Below the pieces are notes generated by a model. That model worked only from the letters and a program-made list of their open reading frames with translations. It searched no databases and was not told the DNA's origin. Positions 1-9,796 of a stretch of 64,000 nucleotides of DNA are shown piece by piece. Position numbers and translations under genes: made by a program. Position 1 is the stretch's first letter, and each line of letters begins with the position of its first letter. Origin of the DNA: CAIYYO01 sp049299895 (GTDB lineage: Archaea; Altiarchaeota; Altiarchaeia; IMC4; QMZM01); contig JBAQYF010000014.1 in NCBI GenBank assembly GCA_049299895.1, positions 1 through 64,000 on the forward strand, in the 5' to 3' direction.

Positions 1-194
1 TTTTCGCGCAGTTTTCAATCAAAACCAGGTAAAAATGCCCTAAAAACGAAAGGAAAACACGGATAAATCCCAAACTGTCAAACTTTATTTTCTCACGAAA
101 AAACAACCAAAAATGTCAAACTTGGGTTATAATGCACATTCCCTCGGGAATGGAATCTTTAAAAACTTCTTTTTCTGTTTTCACATTCATTTAA
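1..194. other. AT-rich left edge, no intact gene
   Basis: No supportable gene lies here. A perfect inverted repeat CATTCCC-tc-GGGAATG is at 137-152, and a short direct repeat (TGTCAAACTT) occurs near 77 and 115. In-frame homology to the downstream RHS protein begins abruptly at 195, straight after a TAA at 192-194. The RHS gene was therefore cut or rearranged at this point. Confidence 0.5.
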
Positions 195-1481
195 TACGAC
201 TCCAACGGCATCCTCGTTCAGGACGGCACGCATTGCTACCAGTACAACGCCGCCAATCGTCTCGAAAACGTCACCAACTGCGCAGGTACTTCAATTGCCC
301 GTTATTGGTACGATTATACCGGTCGTAAGATCAAGTCCTTGGAGAACGGGGTGACGACGTATTATCCTTTTGAAGGTTATGAGGCCCGGGTGAACGGAAC
401 TCTCCTGGAGAATACGACTTATTATTATGCGAATGGGGAACTCGTAGCCCGGAAGGATTCTGCGGGGATGCATTACTATCACGGGGACCAACTAGGAAGC
501 ATGTCCATGATAACCGACGCATCTGGAAACGTCGAAGAAACGACGAGGTATTACCCGTTCGGAGCGCTGAGATCAGGCGGGACGAAGACGAAATACTTAT
601 ATACTGGTCAGGAGTATTTGTCCAGCGTTGGATTATATGATTATGGGAGGAGACAGCGTAAGACGGATCCTCCGATGTTTATGCAGCCGGACCCGATAAT
701 GCAGAATCCAATCGACCCGCAAACGCTAAATCGATACTCATACGTCAGGAATAATCCGGTGAAGTACACGGATCCAACTGGAGAATCTTTCCTTGGATTG
801 ATGATATACAAGAATAGAGAAAGATATTATGCCGACTTCCGGAGAGGTCTGCAATTTGCTTCTCCGGCGATTAATGAATTCAATCGCCAGCTTAACGATC
901 CGGTAACTCAGAATCTGTTGATGTGTACAGGTACCCTTACCGAATTTAAAACTGTATCGACTGGATTGAAGGCTCTTGAAGAAGCGAGTGTTATCTCTAA
1001 AGAGGAGGCTGTAGTAAATACAGTAGTTAAGGTTAACCCTAACGAAATTAAGTTCAGTCAAACTACTGTTAAGGGAAGTGCTAGCGGTCCTGGAAAGTGG
1101 GGTTATGATGAGTTATCCTCTAGCATGCAGTCAAATGGGTGGCAAGGTTCTGCAGTTGATGTTGTTCAAACCTCTAAAGGTATGACAACTATAGACAATA
1201 AACGTGTTCTTGTAGCTCAGGATTTGGGGTTTAGTAAAATACCTGTTAATGTTCACTCAATGAACGAACCTCTACCTAGAAGCATGCTTAGTGGATCCCC
1301 TCCTCGGTTCGGAGAAACTGCAACAACTTGGGGTGATGCATTATCCTATCGAACTGGAAGACAAACCCCATCACTTCCTGTTTGGGGAACGGAACAGAAA
1401 TCTAATCCCGAAATCGAATGCCTACTGCCGAACGAACACAAAAAACACGCAAAATTTAAACACCCAGGCCGCTTAACTTAA
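195..1481 (+). pseudogene. C-terminal fragment of an RHS/YD-repeat polymorphic toxin
   Basis: The frame reads YD-repeat sequence (YDSNGILVQDG, RYWYDYTGRKIKS, YYHGDQLGSMSMITDASG) and then the RHS core ending in NRYSYVRNNPVKYTDPTGE. These are hallmarks of RHS shells, which deliver variable C-terminal toxins. After the core come about 235 residues of tip. A segment (FSQTTVKG, NGWQGSAVDVV, TIDNKRVLVAQDLG, IPVNVH) resembles the ParB-like domain found in some polymorphic toxins; that assignment is from memory of the family. An in-frame stop at 192-194 precedes the homology and no proper start exists; TTG at 339 is only the first start-like codon. The fragment lacks the large N-terminal shell, so it is probably a displaced RHS tip. 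No immunity gene is recognisable just downstream. Confidence 0.75.
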
Positions 1482-1605
1482 TGACTGCAAAAAGGGGTTC
1501 ACCCCGCATCCACAAGCCGCCGGGGACGATCGGATGGGAGTGACCTTATCCTTATCTTGTGTCTTTTATTCTATCCTTCTGATGTATTTATGAGGTGTTC
1601 TGACT
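1482..1605. other. intergenic region before mscL
   Basis: No gene is seen. The AT-rich stretch before 1606 (GTCTTTTATTCTATCC) may contain the mscL promoter, but I see no strong TATA match. Confidence 0.3.
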
Positions 1606-1914
1606 ATGTCAATGTTGAGTGAATTCATGGAATTCCTGAAGAAATATCAGGTATTGGGCCTTGCAGTGGCATTCATTATAGGGGGTGCGGCAAGCAAGCT
1701 TGTGACTGCGATGGTGAACGATCTGATTATGCCTCTTGTCGGTCTTTTCGTTCCTGGGGGCGACTGGCGTACGATAGTTTTCCCTGTCGGCAGCGCGAAG
1801 TTTTTGGTCGGGGATTTTCTGGGGGCGATCGTGGACTTCGTTATAATCGCGGCTGTTGTGTTCACGATAGTGAAATTTATCATGAAGGAAAAAGAGCCGA
1901 CAAAGAAGATATGA
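1606..1914 (+). CDS. mscL: large-conductance mechanosensitive channel (MscL family)
   Basis: This 102-residue protein has the MscL layout. An N-terminal amphipathic helix (FMEFLKKYQVLGLAVAF) leads into TM1 with IIGGAASKLVTAMVNDLIMP, the conserved pore helix. A short loop follows, then TM2 (GAIVDFVIIAAVVFTIVKF) and a charged tail. The channel opens under membrane tension to release solutes during osmotic downshock. It is shorter than bacterial MscL (about 136 residues), mainly through a short periplasmic loop and C-terminal bundle, as in other archaeal members. It seems to be a stand-alone gene. Confidence 0.9.
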   Translation: MSMLSEFMEFLKKYQVLGLAVAFIIGGAASKLVTAMVNDLIMPLVGLFVPGGDWRTIVFPVGSAKFLVGDFLGAIVDFVIIAAVVFTIVKFIMKEKEPTKKI

Positions 1915-1959
1915 TATTTTCTTTTTCTATTTATTCCTCCTTTCCTTAATTATTTTATC

Positions 1960-2313
1960 ATGGGTAAGGGCGCTTTGGTGACGGGTTTTCTTCCGGCTCT
2001 GGTTGCGGGGCTGTTGATGGGTTATTTCCTTAATGCTTATCCTGATGCCGGCAGTGGCAGGGTCGGAGACAAGGTCGAGAAAGTGGAGTATGATAATCCC
2101 CTGCTGGAAGCGTTGGATAAATTCCTTTTGCCTGCATTCTTCATAGGTATGATACTCTTCGCCCTGAAAGCGTTATTCAACATAGGGCTCCTGGGCTTGA
2201 TCTCGGCTCTTTTGGGTTATACCGGCATGATAATGATGATGTCGGGCGCGGAGTTCTTCGGGTTCATGTATCTCCTGTTCGGGGGCATGTTATGTTATGC
2301 GTCAGGCGATTGA
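1960..2313 (+). CDS. small multi-pass membrane protein, function unknown
   Basis: The product has 117 residues. Hydrophobic segments lie near residues 7-25 (after MGKGAL), 55-75 (FLLPAFFIGMILFALKALF) and 78-113, separated by one charged loop (VGDKVEKVEYDN). I do not recognise a family. It follows mscL by 45 bp on the same strand and converges on the regulator at 2324-2908, so cotranscription with mscL is possible. Confidence 0.6.
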   Translation: MGKGALVTGFLPALVAGLLMGYFLNAYPDAGSGRVGDKVEKVEYDNPLLEALDKFLLPAFFIGMILFALKALFNIGLLGLISALLGYTGMIMMMSGAEFFGFMYLLFGGMLCYASGD

Positions 2314-2323
2314 TAATCCCTGT

Positions 2324-2908
2324 TCAGGCCATATCCGCAAGCCCTCTTCTTTTCAGCCTGGGCGTCTTTTCTCCCGCATGGGGCGGGAGCGGTCTTGCCA
2401 TGCTTTCGTGGCCCGATTCCTCTATCACCTTTATCAGAAGCTCCTTGTCGGATGTTTTGCGTATGCTTCTGGACGAAAAGATGTAGAGCTCTTTTATCTC
2501 CGATATGTGGCCTCTTTCCGTCTGCAGTATGTGGAAATAGTGGTCCAGTTCCTCCAGGCTCCGGAATCCGTAGACGACCAGGTGCGTTACGTCGCCTTCC
2601 GGGACGCGGTAGAAGTTTATGATATGGGGGCCTTTTATCCTCTGGTTGACGTCTTCCTCCGTCAGTATCGTCTTCCTTGCTTCGGGCGTGAATTTGAATA
2701 ATGCGATTGCCATGACCTTTATTCCTATCTTCTCGTAATCTACCGAGGTCGTATAACCCTTGATTATGCCCTCGGACTCCAGTTTCTTTCTTATCTTTCC
2801 GACGGCCTGTGGTGTTATGTTAAGGGACCTGGCTATATCGGCATCCGTAGCCCTTCCGTTTTCTATTAAAAACTTGAGTGCCCTTCTTTCGTTCTTTGTT
2901 AGTTTCAT
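2324..2908 (-). CDS. Lrp/AsnC-like winged-helix transcription regulator
   Basis: Residues 1-55 form a winged helix-turn-helix of Lrp type (NERRALKFLIENGRATDADIA, NITPQAVGKIRKKLESEGII). A ligand-binding-like domain follows, with about 30 further charged residues at the C-terminus, making it longer (194) than the usual 150. It is divergent from the HdrBC-like/glutamate synthase operon, with only 79 bp between the start codons. Control of that operon is the natural guess, but this is inference from position. The effector is unknown. Confidence 0.8.
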   Translation of the reverse strand: MKLTKNERRALKFLIENGRATDADIARSLNITPQAVGKIRKKLESEGIIKGYTTSVDYEKIGIKVMAIALFKFTPEARKTILTEEDVNQRIKGPHIINFYRVPEGDVTHLVVYGFRSLEELDHYFHILQTERGHISEIKELYIFSSRSIRKTSDKELLIKVIEESGHESMARPLPPHAGEKTPRLKRRGLADMA

Positions 2909-2987
2909 AATGTAATATTTTAGGCATTTATTATTTATAAACTAAACCAATGTTATTTATTGCCGTATTCTGTTATTATATTCTGGA
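2909..2987. promoter_or_regulatory. divergent promoter region, regulator / Hdr-glutamate synthase operon
   Basis: The 79-bp spacer is AT-rich with archaeal TATA-like elements: ATTTATAAAC around 2932-2941 and TTATTATATTC just before the start at 2988. Either gene could be transcribed with a very short leader. The regulator encoded on the minus strand may bind here. Confidence 0.45.
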
Positions 2988-4304
2988 ATGAAACAAAAGA
3001 TACCTGTGTTCTGGGGCTGCACGTTCACCCATAATTATCCCTTCCTGGTGAAGAGCATAACCAGATCCCTGGAAATGCTGGGAACAGAGTCCCTGGAAGT
3101 GTCCGGCTTCGGCTGCTGCCCGGACCCCGTCTACGTGAAGGCATACGGAAAAGACGTGCAACTGGCACTGTCGGCAAGGAACCTTGCTCTCGCGGAACGG
3201 CAGGGGAAGAAACTTCTGGTCGCATGCAACGGATGCTATAACATCCTGCACGGAGCGGCGGAGGAATTAAAAGACCTGAAAGCCCGGGAAGAGACGAACG
3301 CGATGCTCCCTGAGGATATGAAGTACAACGGGACCGTTGAAGTGATACACGTACTCAACCTCCTGCACTCGAAGATACCAATAATAAAAACGCTGGTAAA
3401 AAGACCCCTGCGGGGAATAAACGTCGCAGTGCACTACGGGTGCCATATGCTCTATCCCCCGGTCGTGCCGAGCGACGATCCAAGGAATCCTTGTTCCCTG
3501 GACGATATGGTCAATGCCTGCGGAGCGCGGGCGATAGACTACGAAAGCAGGACGGACTGCTGCGGAGTACCTGTTTCGGCCTTTGACAAGGAGGAAGCGG
3601 ACGGGATACTCGCAAAGAAGCTATCCGACATGCAGAACGCAAAGGCGGACTGCATAGTCACGTCGTGCCCTGCGTGCTTCATGCGCTTTGACATGCTTCC
3701 AGCGGAACTAAAAGATATGGGCGTGCCCGTTCTGCACATAAGCGAACTATTGTGCCTTTCCTTCGGAGTCCCTGCGGAAGAATTATTCCTGGAGGGGCAT
3801 TCCACCAGGACCGATCCACTGATGGAAAAGCTGTCCTCCCGGGCGCAGACAGAAAAAGTGCTCATAGAGAAGAACTTTTCACTGGAGGAACTTGGAAGCC
3901 ACTGCGAAGCGTGCCGGGAGGAATGCACGGCTGCGGTCAGCACAAGGAACACGGAAAAGCCATTCGACCCGCTGGCCCCCGTCAATATGCTCCTCTCGGG
4001 AAGATACTATGACGCGGTCAAGAGCGCCGAGATATGGCGTTGTTTACAATGCGGCAAATGCGAGGAGCGCTGCCCGAATAACTGCGGCTTAAAGGACCTC
4101 TATGGAAAATTGCGGGAACTCTCCATAAAAGAAAGCGGCGCACCGCGCGTTATAGACGATCACGTCAAGATGCTGGAAGAGACCGGCTACTCCATGCCCA
4201 GGCGCGCGGGCATTAGAAAGAAGATGGGCATTGCCCCCGCCCCGAACGTGGATTCGGAGGAGATACGTAAAATACTCGACAATGTGAGGAATAAGCGAAA
4301 ATGA
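2988..4304 (+). CDS. HdrB-HdrC-like fused iron-sulfur protein
   Basis: This 438-residue protein carries two complete CCG modules. The first is C11-X31-CC(43,44)-X35-C80-X2-C83; the second has the form CX38CCX34CX2C (CHMLYPP ... DCCGVP ... CPACF). They are typical of heterodisulfide reductase subunit B, which binds noncubane clusters that reduce disulfides. A C-terminal HdrC-like part has CEACREEC and a full CxxCxxCxxxC motif (CLQCGKCEERC). The first of these has only three Cys in the usual spacing. The stop overlaps the next start (ATGA), so it is cotranscribed and probably translationally coupled with the glutamate synthase amidotransferase subunit. No NADPH-binding GltD subunit is present, so an electron-transfer role toward glutamate synthase is a reasonable inference. 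Methanogenic HDR activity is unlikely, because no partner genes are present. Confidence 0.8.
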   Translation: MKQKIPVFWGCTFTHNYPFLVKSITRSLEMLGTESLEVSGFGCCPDPVYVKAYGKDVQLALSARNLALAERQGKKLLVACNGCYNILHGAAEELKDLKAREETNAMLPEDMKYNGTVEVIHVLNLLHSKIPIIKTLVKRPLRGINVAVHYGCHMLYPPVVPSDDPRNPCSLDDMVNACGARAIDYESRTDCCGVPVSAFDKEEADGILAKKLSDMQNAKADCIVTSCPACFMRFDMLPAELKDMGVPVLHISELLCLSFGVPAEELFLEGHSTRTDPLMEKLSSRAQTEKVLIEKNFSLEELGSHCEACREECTAAVSTRNTEKPFDPLAPVNMLLSGRYYDAVKSAEIWRCLQCGKCEERCPNNCGLKDLYGKLRELSIKESGAPRVIDDHVKMLEETGYSMPRRAGIRKKMGIAPAPNVDSEEIRKILDNVRNKRK

Positions 4305-5452
4305 TAACCCAGAAGAGTTTCACAAAGCGCCCCGTGGAAAGGGAACTAGCCGCCTGCGGAATAGCGGGCATGTTCAACCTGGACAAAAAGGTCGTATCAG
4401 GCGAGAACATCGCAAAGATGATGGCGACGATGGAAGAACGGGAGAACGGCCTAGGAGCAGGATACGCTGCATACGGCCTGTTCCCGAAGATGAAGGAACA
4501 ATACTGCCTGCAACTCATACTCGACGATACAGAGGCCAAGCGCACGGTGGAAGAGTTCCTGAAAGACTACACCGACATAGTGAAAGACGAAGAGGTCCAG
4601 GTCAAAAAAGGGATCCTGAAGGAATATCCTATCGTCTGGCGGTTCTTCGTCGACACCAAAGATAAAACGAACCCGGACGATGCCATAAAGGAGATAATGA
4701 TGTATATCAACTGCTCCATCAAAGGCGCATTCTGCCTCTCCGGCGGAAGAGACATGGCGGTATTCAAAGGGAACGGCTGGGCTACGGAGATAGCGGAATT
4801 CTACCAGATAAAGGACATAAAGGCCTACATGTGGTCCGCTCACTCAAGGTTCCCGACGAACACCCCCGGATGGTGGGGAGGAGCGCATCCCTTCTCGCTG
4901 CTCGGCCATGCGGTCGTGCACAACGGAGAGATAACATCCTACGGGACGAACGTGAACTACCTGAAGGAATTCGGCTACGAATGCAAGCTCCTCACAGATA
5001 CCGAGGTACTGGCATACATATTCGACTATCTTGTCAGGAAATGCAACTATCCGGAAAAGATAGCGCAGAGGATAGCAACTATCGCCCTGGCTCCTCCGTA
5101 CTGGAAGGACATAGACCGGATGAGTCCTGCCGAAAAGAAGTGGATAACCAATATCAGGATAGCTCACAGAAAGGCCATGGCCAACGGCCCTTTCAGCATC
5201 ATAATCACGACCGATATGCCGAAGCCCACCATGATCGGCCACTCGGACAGAAAGAAGCTGCGGCCCCTTATCGCCGCGGTCTCGGAGGACAATAAGACCT
5301 TTTACCTGTCCAGCGAATTGAACAGCATACACACGATAGACAAGACAGAGAACTTCTGGCAGCCTGACCCCGGTAAGCCAGTAATCGCGTCCCTCGGAGA
5401 ACCGATTATCACTGGAACAAAAGACCCCCTTGAGGGAATCAATCTAGCATAG
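4301..5452 (+). CDS. split glutamate synthase, class II glutamine amidotransferase subunit
   Basis: The 383-residue product corresponds to the N-terminal amidotransferase domain of glutamate synthase, which hydrolyses glutamine and delivers ammonia. The presumed nucleophile is the Cys of ACGIAGMF near residue 19. Conserved features include RFPTN (AHSRFPTNTPGWWGGAHPF) and HNGEI (AVVHNGEITSYGTN). The N-terminus has about 18 residues before the Cys (MITQKSFTKRPVEREL), so either a propeptide is removed or a later start is used; no later ATG exists before the Cys. It overlaps the HdrBC-like gene by 4 bp and is followed by the FMN subunit after 10 bp. Confidence 0.88.
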   Translation: MITQKSFTKRPVERELAACGIAGMFNLDKKVVSGENIAKMMATMEERENGLGAGYAAYGLFPKMKEQYCLQLILDDTEAKRTVEEFLKDYTDIVKDEEVQVKKGILKEYPIVWRFFVDTKDKTNPDDAIKEIMMYINCSIKGAFCLSGGRDMAVFKGNGWATEIAEFYQIKDIKAYMWSAHSRFPTNTPGWWGGAHPFSLLGHAVVHNGEITSYGTNVNYLKEFGYECKLLTDTEVLAYIFDYLVRKCNYPEKIAQRIATIALAPPYWKDIDRMSPAEKKWITNIRIAHRKAMANGPFSIIITTDMPKPTMIGHSDRKKLRPLIAAVSEDNKTFYLSSELNSIHTIDKTENFWQPDPGKPVIASLGEPIITGTKDPLEGINLA

Positions 5453-5462
5453 AGGATAAACA

Positions 5463-6998
5463 ATGCAAGCACAAGATAAGACTATGCCAAGGTTCAAGAC
5501 CACAATAGACCTTGACAAATGCATAAAATGCGGCCGATGCGCCGTGAACTGTACATACGGCGCGATAGACTTCGACCGCGAGCAGAAGAAGCCGGTAGTC
5601 GTGAACACGGCAAACTGCGTAGCCTGCCAGAGATGCGCGACATTCTGCCCGGTGGATGCGATATCCATCCAGGATTACCCGGTCACGTATGCTCCCCACC
5701 CGAACTGGACGCCGTGGCACATACGTGGAGTATGCGAACAGGCAAGAACAGGAGGCGTACTCACATCGGGTATGGGGAACGACCGTACAAAGCCGGTGAT
5801 ATTCGACTCCCTCCTTTGGGACGCATGTCAGGTGACGAACCCCTCGATAGACGCGCTAAGAGAGCCTGTCGAGACTAGGACATTCATCGGGCGCAAACCA
5901 AAATCCCTCACGATAAAAGAAACAGGCGGAAAATACGTGATGGACGACATATACCCCAACGTCATGATACCAATGCCCCTGATAGTGGGCCACATGTCCC
6001 TTGGATCGATCAGTTATAATGCGTACACGGCGGTCCTGCGGGCCGTCAGCGAAGCAGGCACCTTGTTCGGAACAGGCGAAGGCGGTATGCACCCTTCTCA
6101 TGAGCAGTACAAGAAAAACACCATAAGCGAGATTGCTTCAGGAAGATTTGGCGTAACGCCGGACTACCTGAAAGGCGCCGCGATAGAGATAAAGATAGGA
6201 CAGGGCGCAAAACCCGGGCACGGCGGACAGCTTCCGGGAGAAAAGGTAACGCAGCTCATCTCCGATACGAGAGGGATACCCCTGGGAACGGACGCGCTTT
6301 CGCCTAACCCTCAGCACGACATATACTCGATAGAAGACCTAAAGACCTTGATAGCGGCCCTGCACGAATCGACCGAATACGAAATACCTGTCGGAGTGAA
6401 AGTCGCGGCGGTGAACAACATAGCGCCGATAGCATCCGGCATAGTGCGCGCAGGAGCAGACTTTTTGTCCATAGACGGATTCCGCGGAGGAACGGGAGCC
6501 GCGCCCCGGGTAATAAGAGACAACGCGGGCATACCCATAGAACTTGCGATAGCGTCAGTCGACCAGCACCTGCGAAACGAGGGGATAAGGCATGAAGTGA
6601 CGCTGATAGCGGGCGGTTCCCTTAGATCATCATCGGACCTGATAAAGATAATCGCTCTGGGAGCGGACGTCGGAATGATCAGCACATCGGTCCTGATAGC
6701 CATGGGCTGCAGGATGTGCCAGCAATGTCCCACCGGAAAATGCGCCTGGGGTATTGCTACCGGCAACCCGATGCTCGGCAAGAGGATAGACGTCGAATGG
6801 GCCGCAAAGCGCGTGAAGAATCTGCTGCACTCATGGACTGCGGACCTCGATGAAGTCCTGGGAGCGATGGGAATAGATGCCGTGGAATCGTTCGTAGGAA
6901 ACAGGGACCGCCTGCGATACATCGGGAGCAATCCCCAGGAGGCAAAGATCCTCGGCGTACAGCACGCAGGAAGCAGGGTAGAAGTCGGAGGCGAGTAA
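5463..6998 (+). CDS. gltB: split glutamate synthase, ferredoxin plus FMN-binding subunit
   Basis: This is the catalytic core of archaeal glutamate synthase (511 residues), making glutamate from 2-oxoglutarate and ammonia. Residues about 20-65 hold two 4Fe-4S motifs (CIKCGRCAVNC and CVACQRCATFC). The FMN barrel follows, with GTGEGGMHPSH, IKIGQGAKPGHGGQLPGEKV and SIDGFRGGTGAAP. The 3Fe-4S ligands are in CRMCQQCPTGKCAWGI. Bacterial enzymes fuse this domain to the amidotransferase and GXGXG domains; here these are separate genes on both sides. Electrons probably come through the ferredoxin domain. Confidence 0.93.
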   Translation: MQAQDKTMPRFKTTIDLDKCIKCGRCAVNCTYGAIDFDREQKKPVVVNTANCVACQRCATFCPVDAISIQDYPVTYAPHPNWTPWHIRGVCEQARTGGVLTSGMGNDRTKPVIFDSLLWDACQVTNPSIDALREPVETRTFIGRKPKSLTIKETGGKYVMDDIYPNVMIPMPLIVGHMSLGSISYNAYTAVLRAVSEAGTLFGTGEGGMHPSHEQYKKNTISEIASGRFGVTPDYLKGAAIEIKIGQGAKPGHGGQLPGEKVTQLISDTRGIPLGTDALSPNPQHDIYSIEDLKTLIAALHESTEYEIPVGVKVAAVNNIAPIASGIVRAGADFLSIDGFRGGTGAAPRVIRDNAGIPIELAIASVDQHLRNEGIRHEVTLIAGGSLRSSSDLIKIIALGADVGMISTSVLIAMGCRMCQQCPTGKCAWGIATGNPMLGKRIDVEWAAKRVKNLLHSWTADLDEVLGAMGIDAVESFVGNRDRLRYIGSNPQEAKILGVQHAGSRVEVGGE

Positions 6999-7000
6999 AG

Positions 7001-7837
7001 ATGGCCCAAAAGAACATCACCATAGATGCCGAAGCAGGCGGAAAGAAACTGCACTACAGGGAATTGAACCAGAAGATCCGCAAGGCCGTAAAAGACGGGT
7101 TCGATCACATCACCCTGCTCAACGTATCCGGTCAGCGCTTTATCGGGGCAGGCATGAAGGGAGACATAACCATAGACGTCTACGGAGACGCGGGCCTCGA
7201 CACCGGAGTATTCTCAGACGGCCTCAAGATAAACGTTCACGGCTGCTCAGAATACCTTCTAGGAAACACATTGAACTCCGGGGAACTTGCGGTATTCGGT
7301 GATTCCTGGGACATAACAGGGATGAGCGCCAGAGGAGGAGCAATATACGTCCTCGGGGAAGGAGGATCCCGGATAGGCATACACATGAAGCAGTTCAAAG
7401 ACAAAAAACCCACGATCGTCTACGGCGGCCGCGTGAAACAATACTGCGGGGAATACATGGCCGGGGGAACGATAATAGTCCTCGGGCTAAATTACAGGGA
7501 CGCCGTCATCGACCACAAAAAACCGGTGACCTGCGAGAACATCGATCCCAAAAAGATAAAAGAATATGCCGAACCGATAGTACAGTCCTACCTCGGATGC
7601 GGGATGCACGGGGGCGTTATCTATGTAAGAGGCGAAGTGCCCGACAGCAGTCTTGGGATATACGCGGTGAAAGACGAATTTACTGATGACGATAAGGCGG
7701 CGATTGCCCCGCAGATCAAAAGGTTTTCCGAATTGTTCAACGTGCCTGAAGAACTGATATGGAAAAAGAAATTCACAAAGATACGACCCATATCGTCGAG
7801 GCCATTCGGAAAAGTGTATAATTCGACGCCGATCTAA
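7001..7837 (+). CDS. split glutamate synthase, GXGXG structural subunit
   Basis: The 278-residue product is the right-handed beta-helix (GXGXG) domain, which in fused enzymes is the C-terminal structural part. Repeats such as GAGMKGDITIDVYGDAG, GELAVFGDSWDITGMSARGG and GEYMAGGTIIVLG are visible. It starts 2 bp after the FMN subunit and ends the four-gene operon. The last third (EEFTDDDKAAIAPQIKRF-like region) contains a short helical tail of unclear role. Confidence 0.88.
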   Translation: MAQKNITIDAEAGGKKLHYRELNQKIRKAVKDGFDHITLLNVSGQRFIGAGMKGDITIDVYGDAGLDTGVFSDGLKINVHGCSEYLLGNTLNSGELAVFGDSWDITGMSARGGAIYVLGEGGSRIGIHMKQFKDKKPTIVYGGRVKQYCGEYMAGGTIIVLGLNYRDAVIDHKKPVTCENIDPKKIKEYAEPIVQSYLGCGMHGGVIYVRGEVPDSSLGIYAVKDEFTDDDKAAIAPQIKRFSELFNVPEELIWKKKFTKIRPISSRPFGKVYNSTPI

Positions 7838-8395
<558 letters not shown>

Positions 8396-8425
8396 ATATA
8401 TTGGGCAAGGTACAATAATCACCTT

Positions 8426-9796
8426 ATGGTCCTGGTCATAAAGAACGCCAAGATCGTTTTTCCCGATCGCGTATTCGAGGGCGGCGTAGTGGTGGAAAAT
8501 GGCCGCATAGCCGATGTCTTATCCAACGGCAGGCTTCCTTCCGCAGACGAGATCATAGATGCAAAGGGGATGTATCTGTTGCCTGGCCTGGTAGACGTGC
8601 ACACTCATTTTTCCGAACCCGGCGCAAGCTCGGGAGAAGACTGGAAAACCGGATCGGCGGCAGCCGCGGCAGGCGGCGTCACTACTGTTCTCAGTATGCC
8701 CGGAACGCAGCCTCCGGCTACGACGGTCGCCCTCCTGGAAGAAAAAAGGGCCAATGCCGCATCACAATCTATGGTAGACTACGGATTCCATTTCGCGGCA
8801 TCTGTCGACAATTCGGAGGAGATACGAAAAGTCGAGCACGTAGCAAGCGTGAAATTCCAGATGGCTTCAACGGCCGGGTGTTTCCCGGTTCACGGAGACA
8901 ACATCTGTGCGGAAGAGATGAAGGTCCGGAACGATTATGTCCTGTTCGAAGCCTTTAAGATACTGGCGGAAAAAAAACTCCTGGCAACAGTCCACGCCGA
9001 GAGCAACGGGATGATAGACTACTTGAAAGACAAACAGATCAAGGCACAGAGAAACGATCCTTCCGCCTACGCAGAGTCCAGGCCTCCCCTGTGCGCGGCT
9101 GAAGCTGCAGGAAGGGTCGCGCTCCTTGCCCGCATCGCAGGCGCAAGACTCCATTTGTGTCATGTGAGCAGCGCGCGCGAAGTAGAAGTCCTCACCAGAA
9201 ACAAGAATTCTCAGGCCTTATCGTCTGAAGCTGCCCTGCATCACCTGTTCCTGTCCGCGAAGGACTTAAAAGAGCGCGGCAGCATCCTCAAAACGGTTCC
9301 CCCCCTTCGTTCGCCGGAAGACAGGGAAGCCCTCTGGAAGGGCGTGCAGAATGGAGTGGTCGACGTAATAACGTCGGACCATATGCCTTATCTCCCGGAA
9401 TCAAAGGAGGGCAGCGTATGGACTGCCGCCGCCGGATTGCCCGGGATAGAGACAATGCTACCCCTCCTGCTCAACGAAGTGAATAAGAAGAATTTATCCA
9501 TAAATACCCTTGTCTGCGCGACCGCGGAGAACCCTGCGAGGATATTCGAGATAAAGAACAAGGGACGGATAGAAGCGGGCTACGACGCCGACCTGGTATT
9601 GGTGGACCTAGACCGGGAGCATGTGATAAGAAACGATTCCCTTTACACCAACTGCGGCTGGTCGCCGTATGACGGGCTGAAGATAAACGGGGCAGTTGTC
9701 ATGACTATGCTCCGGGGGGCGATCATCTACGATAACCCAAAACCGGGCGACGCGCAGATATGCAGGGTAAAAGGCCTGGAAGTAGAATATGAATAA
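8426..9796 (+). CDS. pyrC: dihydroorotase-like amidohydrolase
   Basis: This 456-residue TIM-barrel amidohydrolase keeps all metal ligands of type I dihydroorotases. These are HxH (DVHTHFSEPG, about residue 60), the Lys of ASVKFQMAS that would be carbamylated, the His residues of TVHAES and LHLCHVSS, and the Asp of TSDHMPY. Dihydroorotase cyclises carbamoyl-aspartate in pyrimidine synthesis. Related hydantoinases and allantoinases share the fold. The nitrogen-assimilation setting keeps a ureide hydrolase role open, but sequence features favour dihydroorotase. It lies 30 bp after glnK, possibly cotranscribed. Confidence 0.78.
   Translation: MVLVIKNAKIVFPDRVFEGGVVVENGRIADVLSNGRLPSADEIIDAKGMYLLPGLVDVHTHFSEPGASSGEDWKTGSAAAAAGGVTTVLSMPGTQPPATTVALLEEKRANAASQSMVDYGFHFAASVDNSEEIRKVEHVASVKFQMASTAGCFPVHGDNICAEEMKVRNDYVLFEAFKILAEKKLLATVHAESNGMIDYLKDKQIKAQRNDPSAYAESRPPLCAAEAAGRVALLARIAGARLHLCHVSSAREVEVLTRNKNSQALSSEAALHHLFLSAKDLKERGSILKTVPPLRSPEDREALWKGVQNGVVDVITSDHMPYLPESKEGSVWTAAAGLPGIETMLPLLLNEVNKKNLSINTLVCATAENPARIFEIKNKGRIEAGYDADLVLVDLDREHVIRNDSLYTNCGWSPYDGLKINGAVVMTMLRGAIIYDNPKPGDAQICRVKGLEVEYE

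Noticed and set aside
2988..4304. Methanogenic heterodisulfide reductase
   Set aside because: No hdrA, mvh or methanogenesis genes are nearby, and one ferredoxin site is incomplete. The operon context is glutamate synthase.
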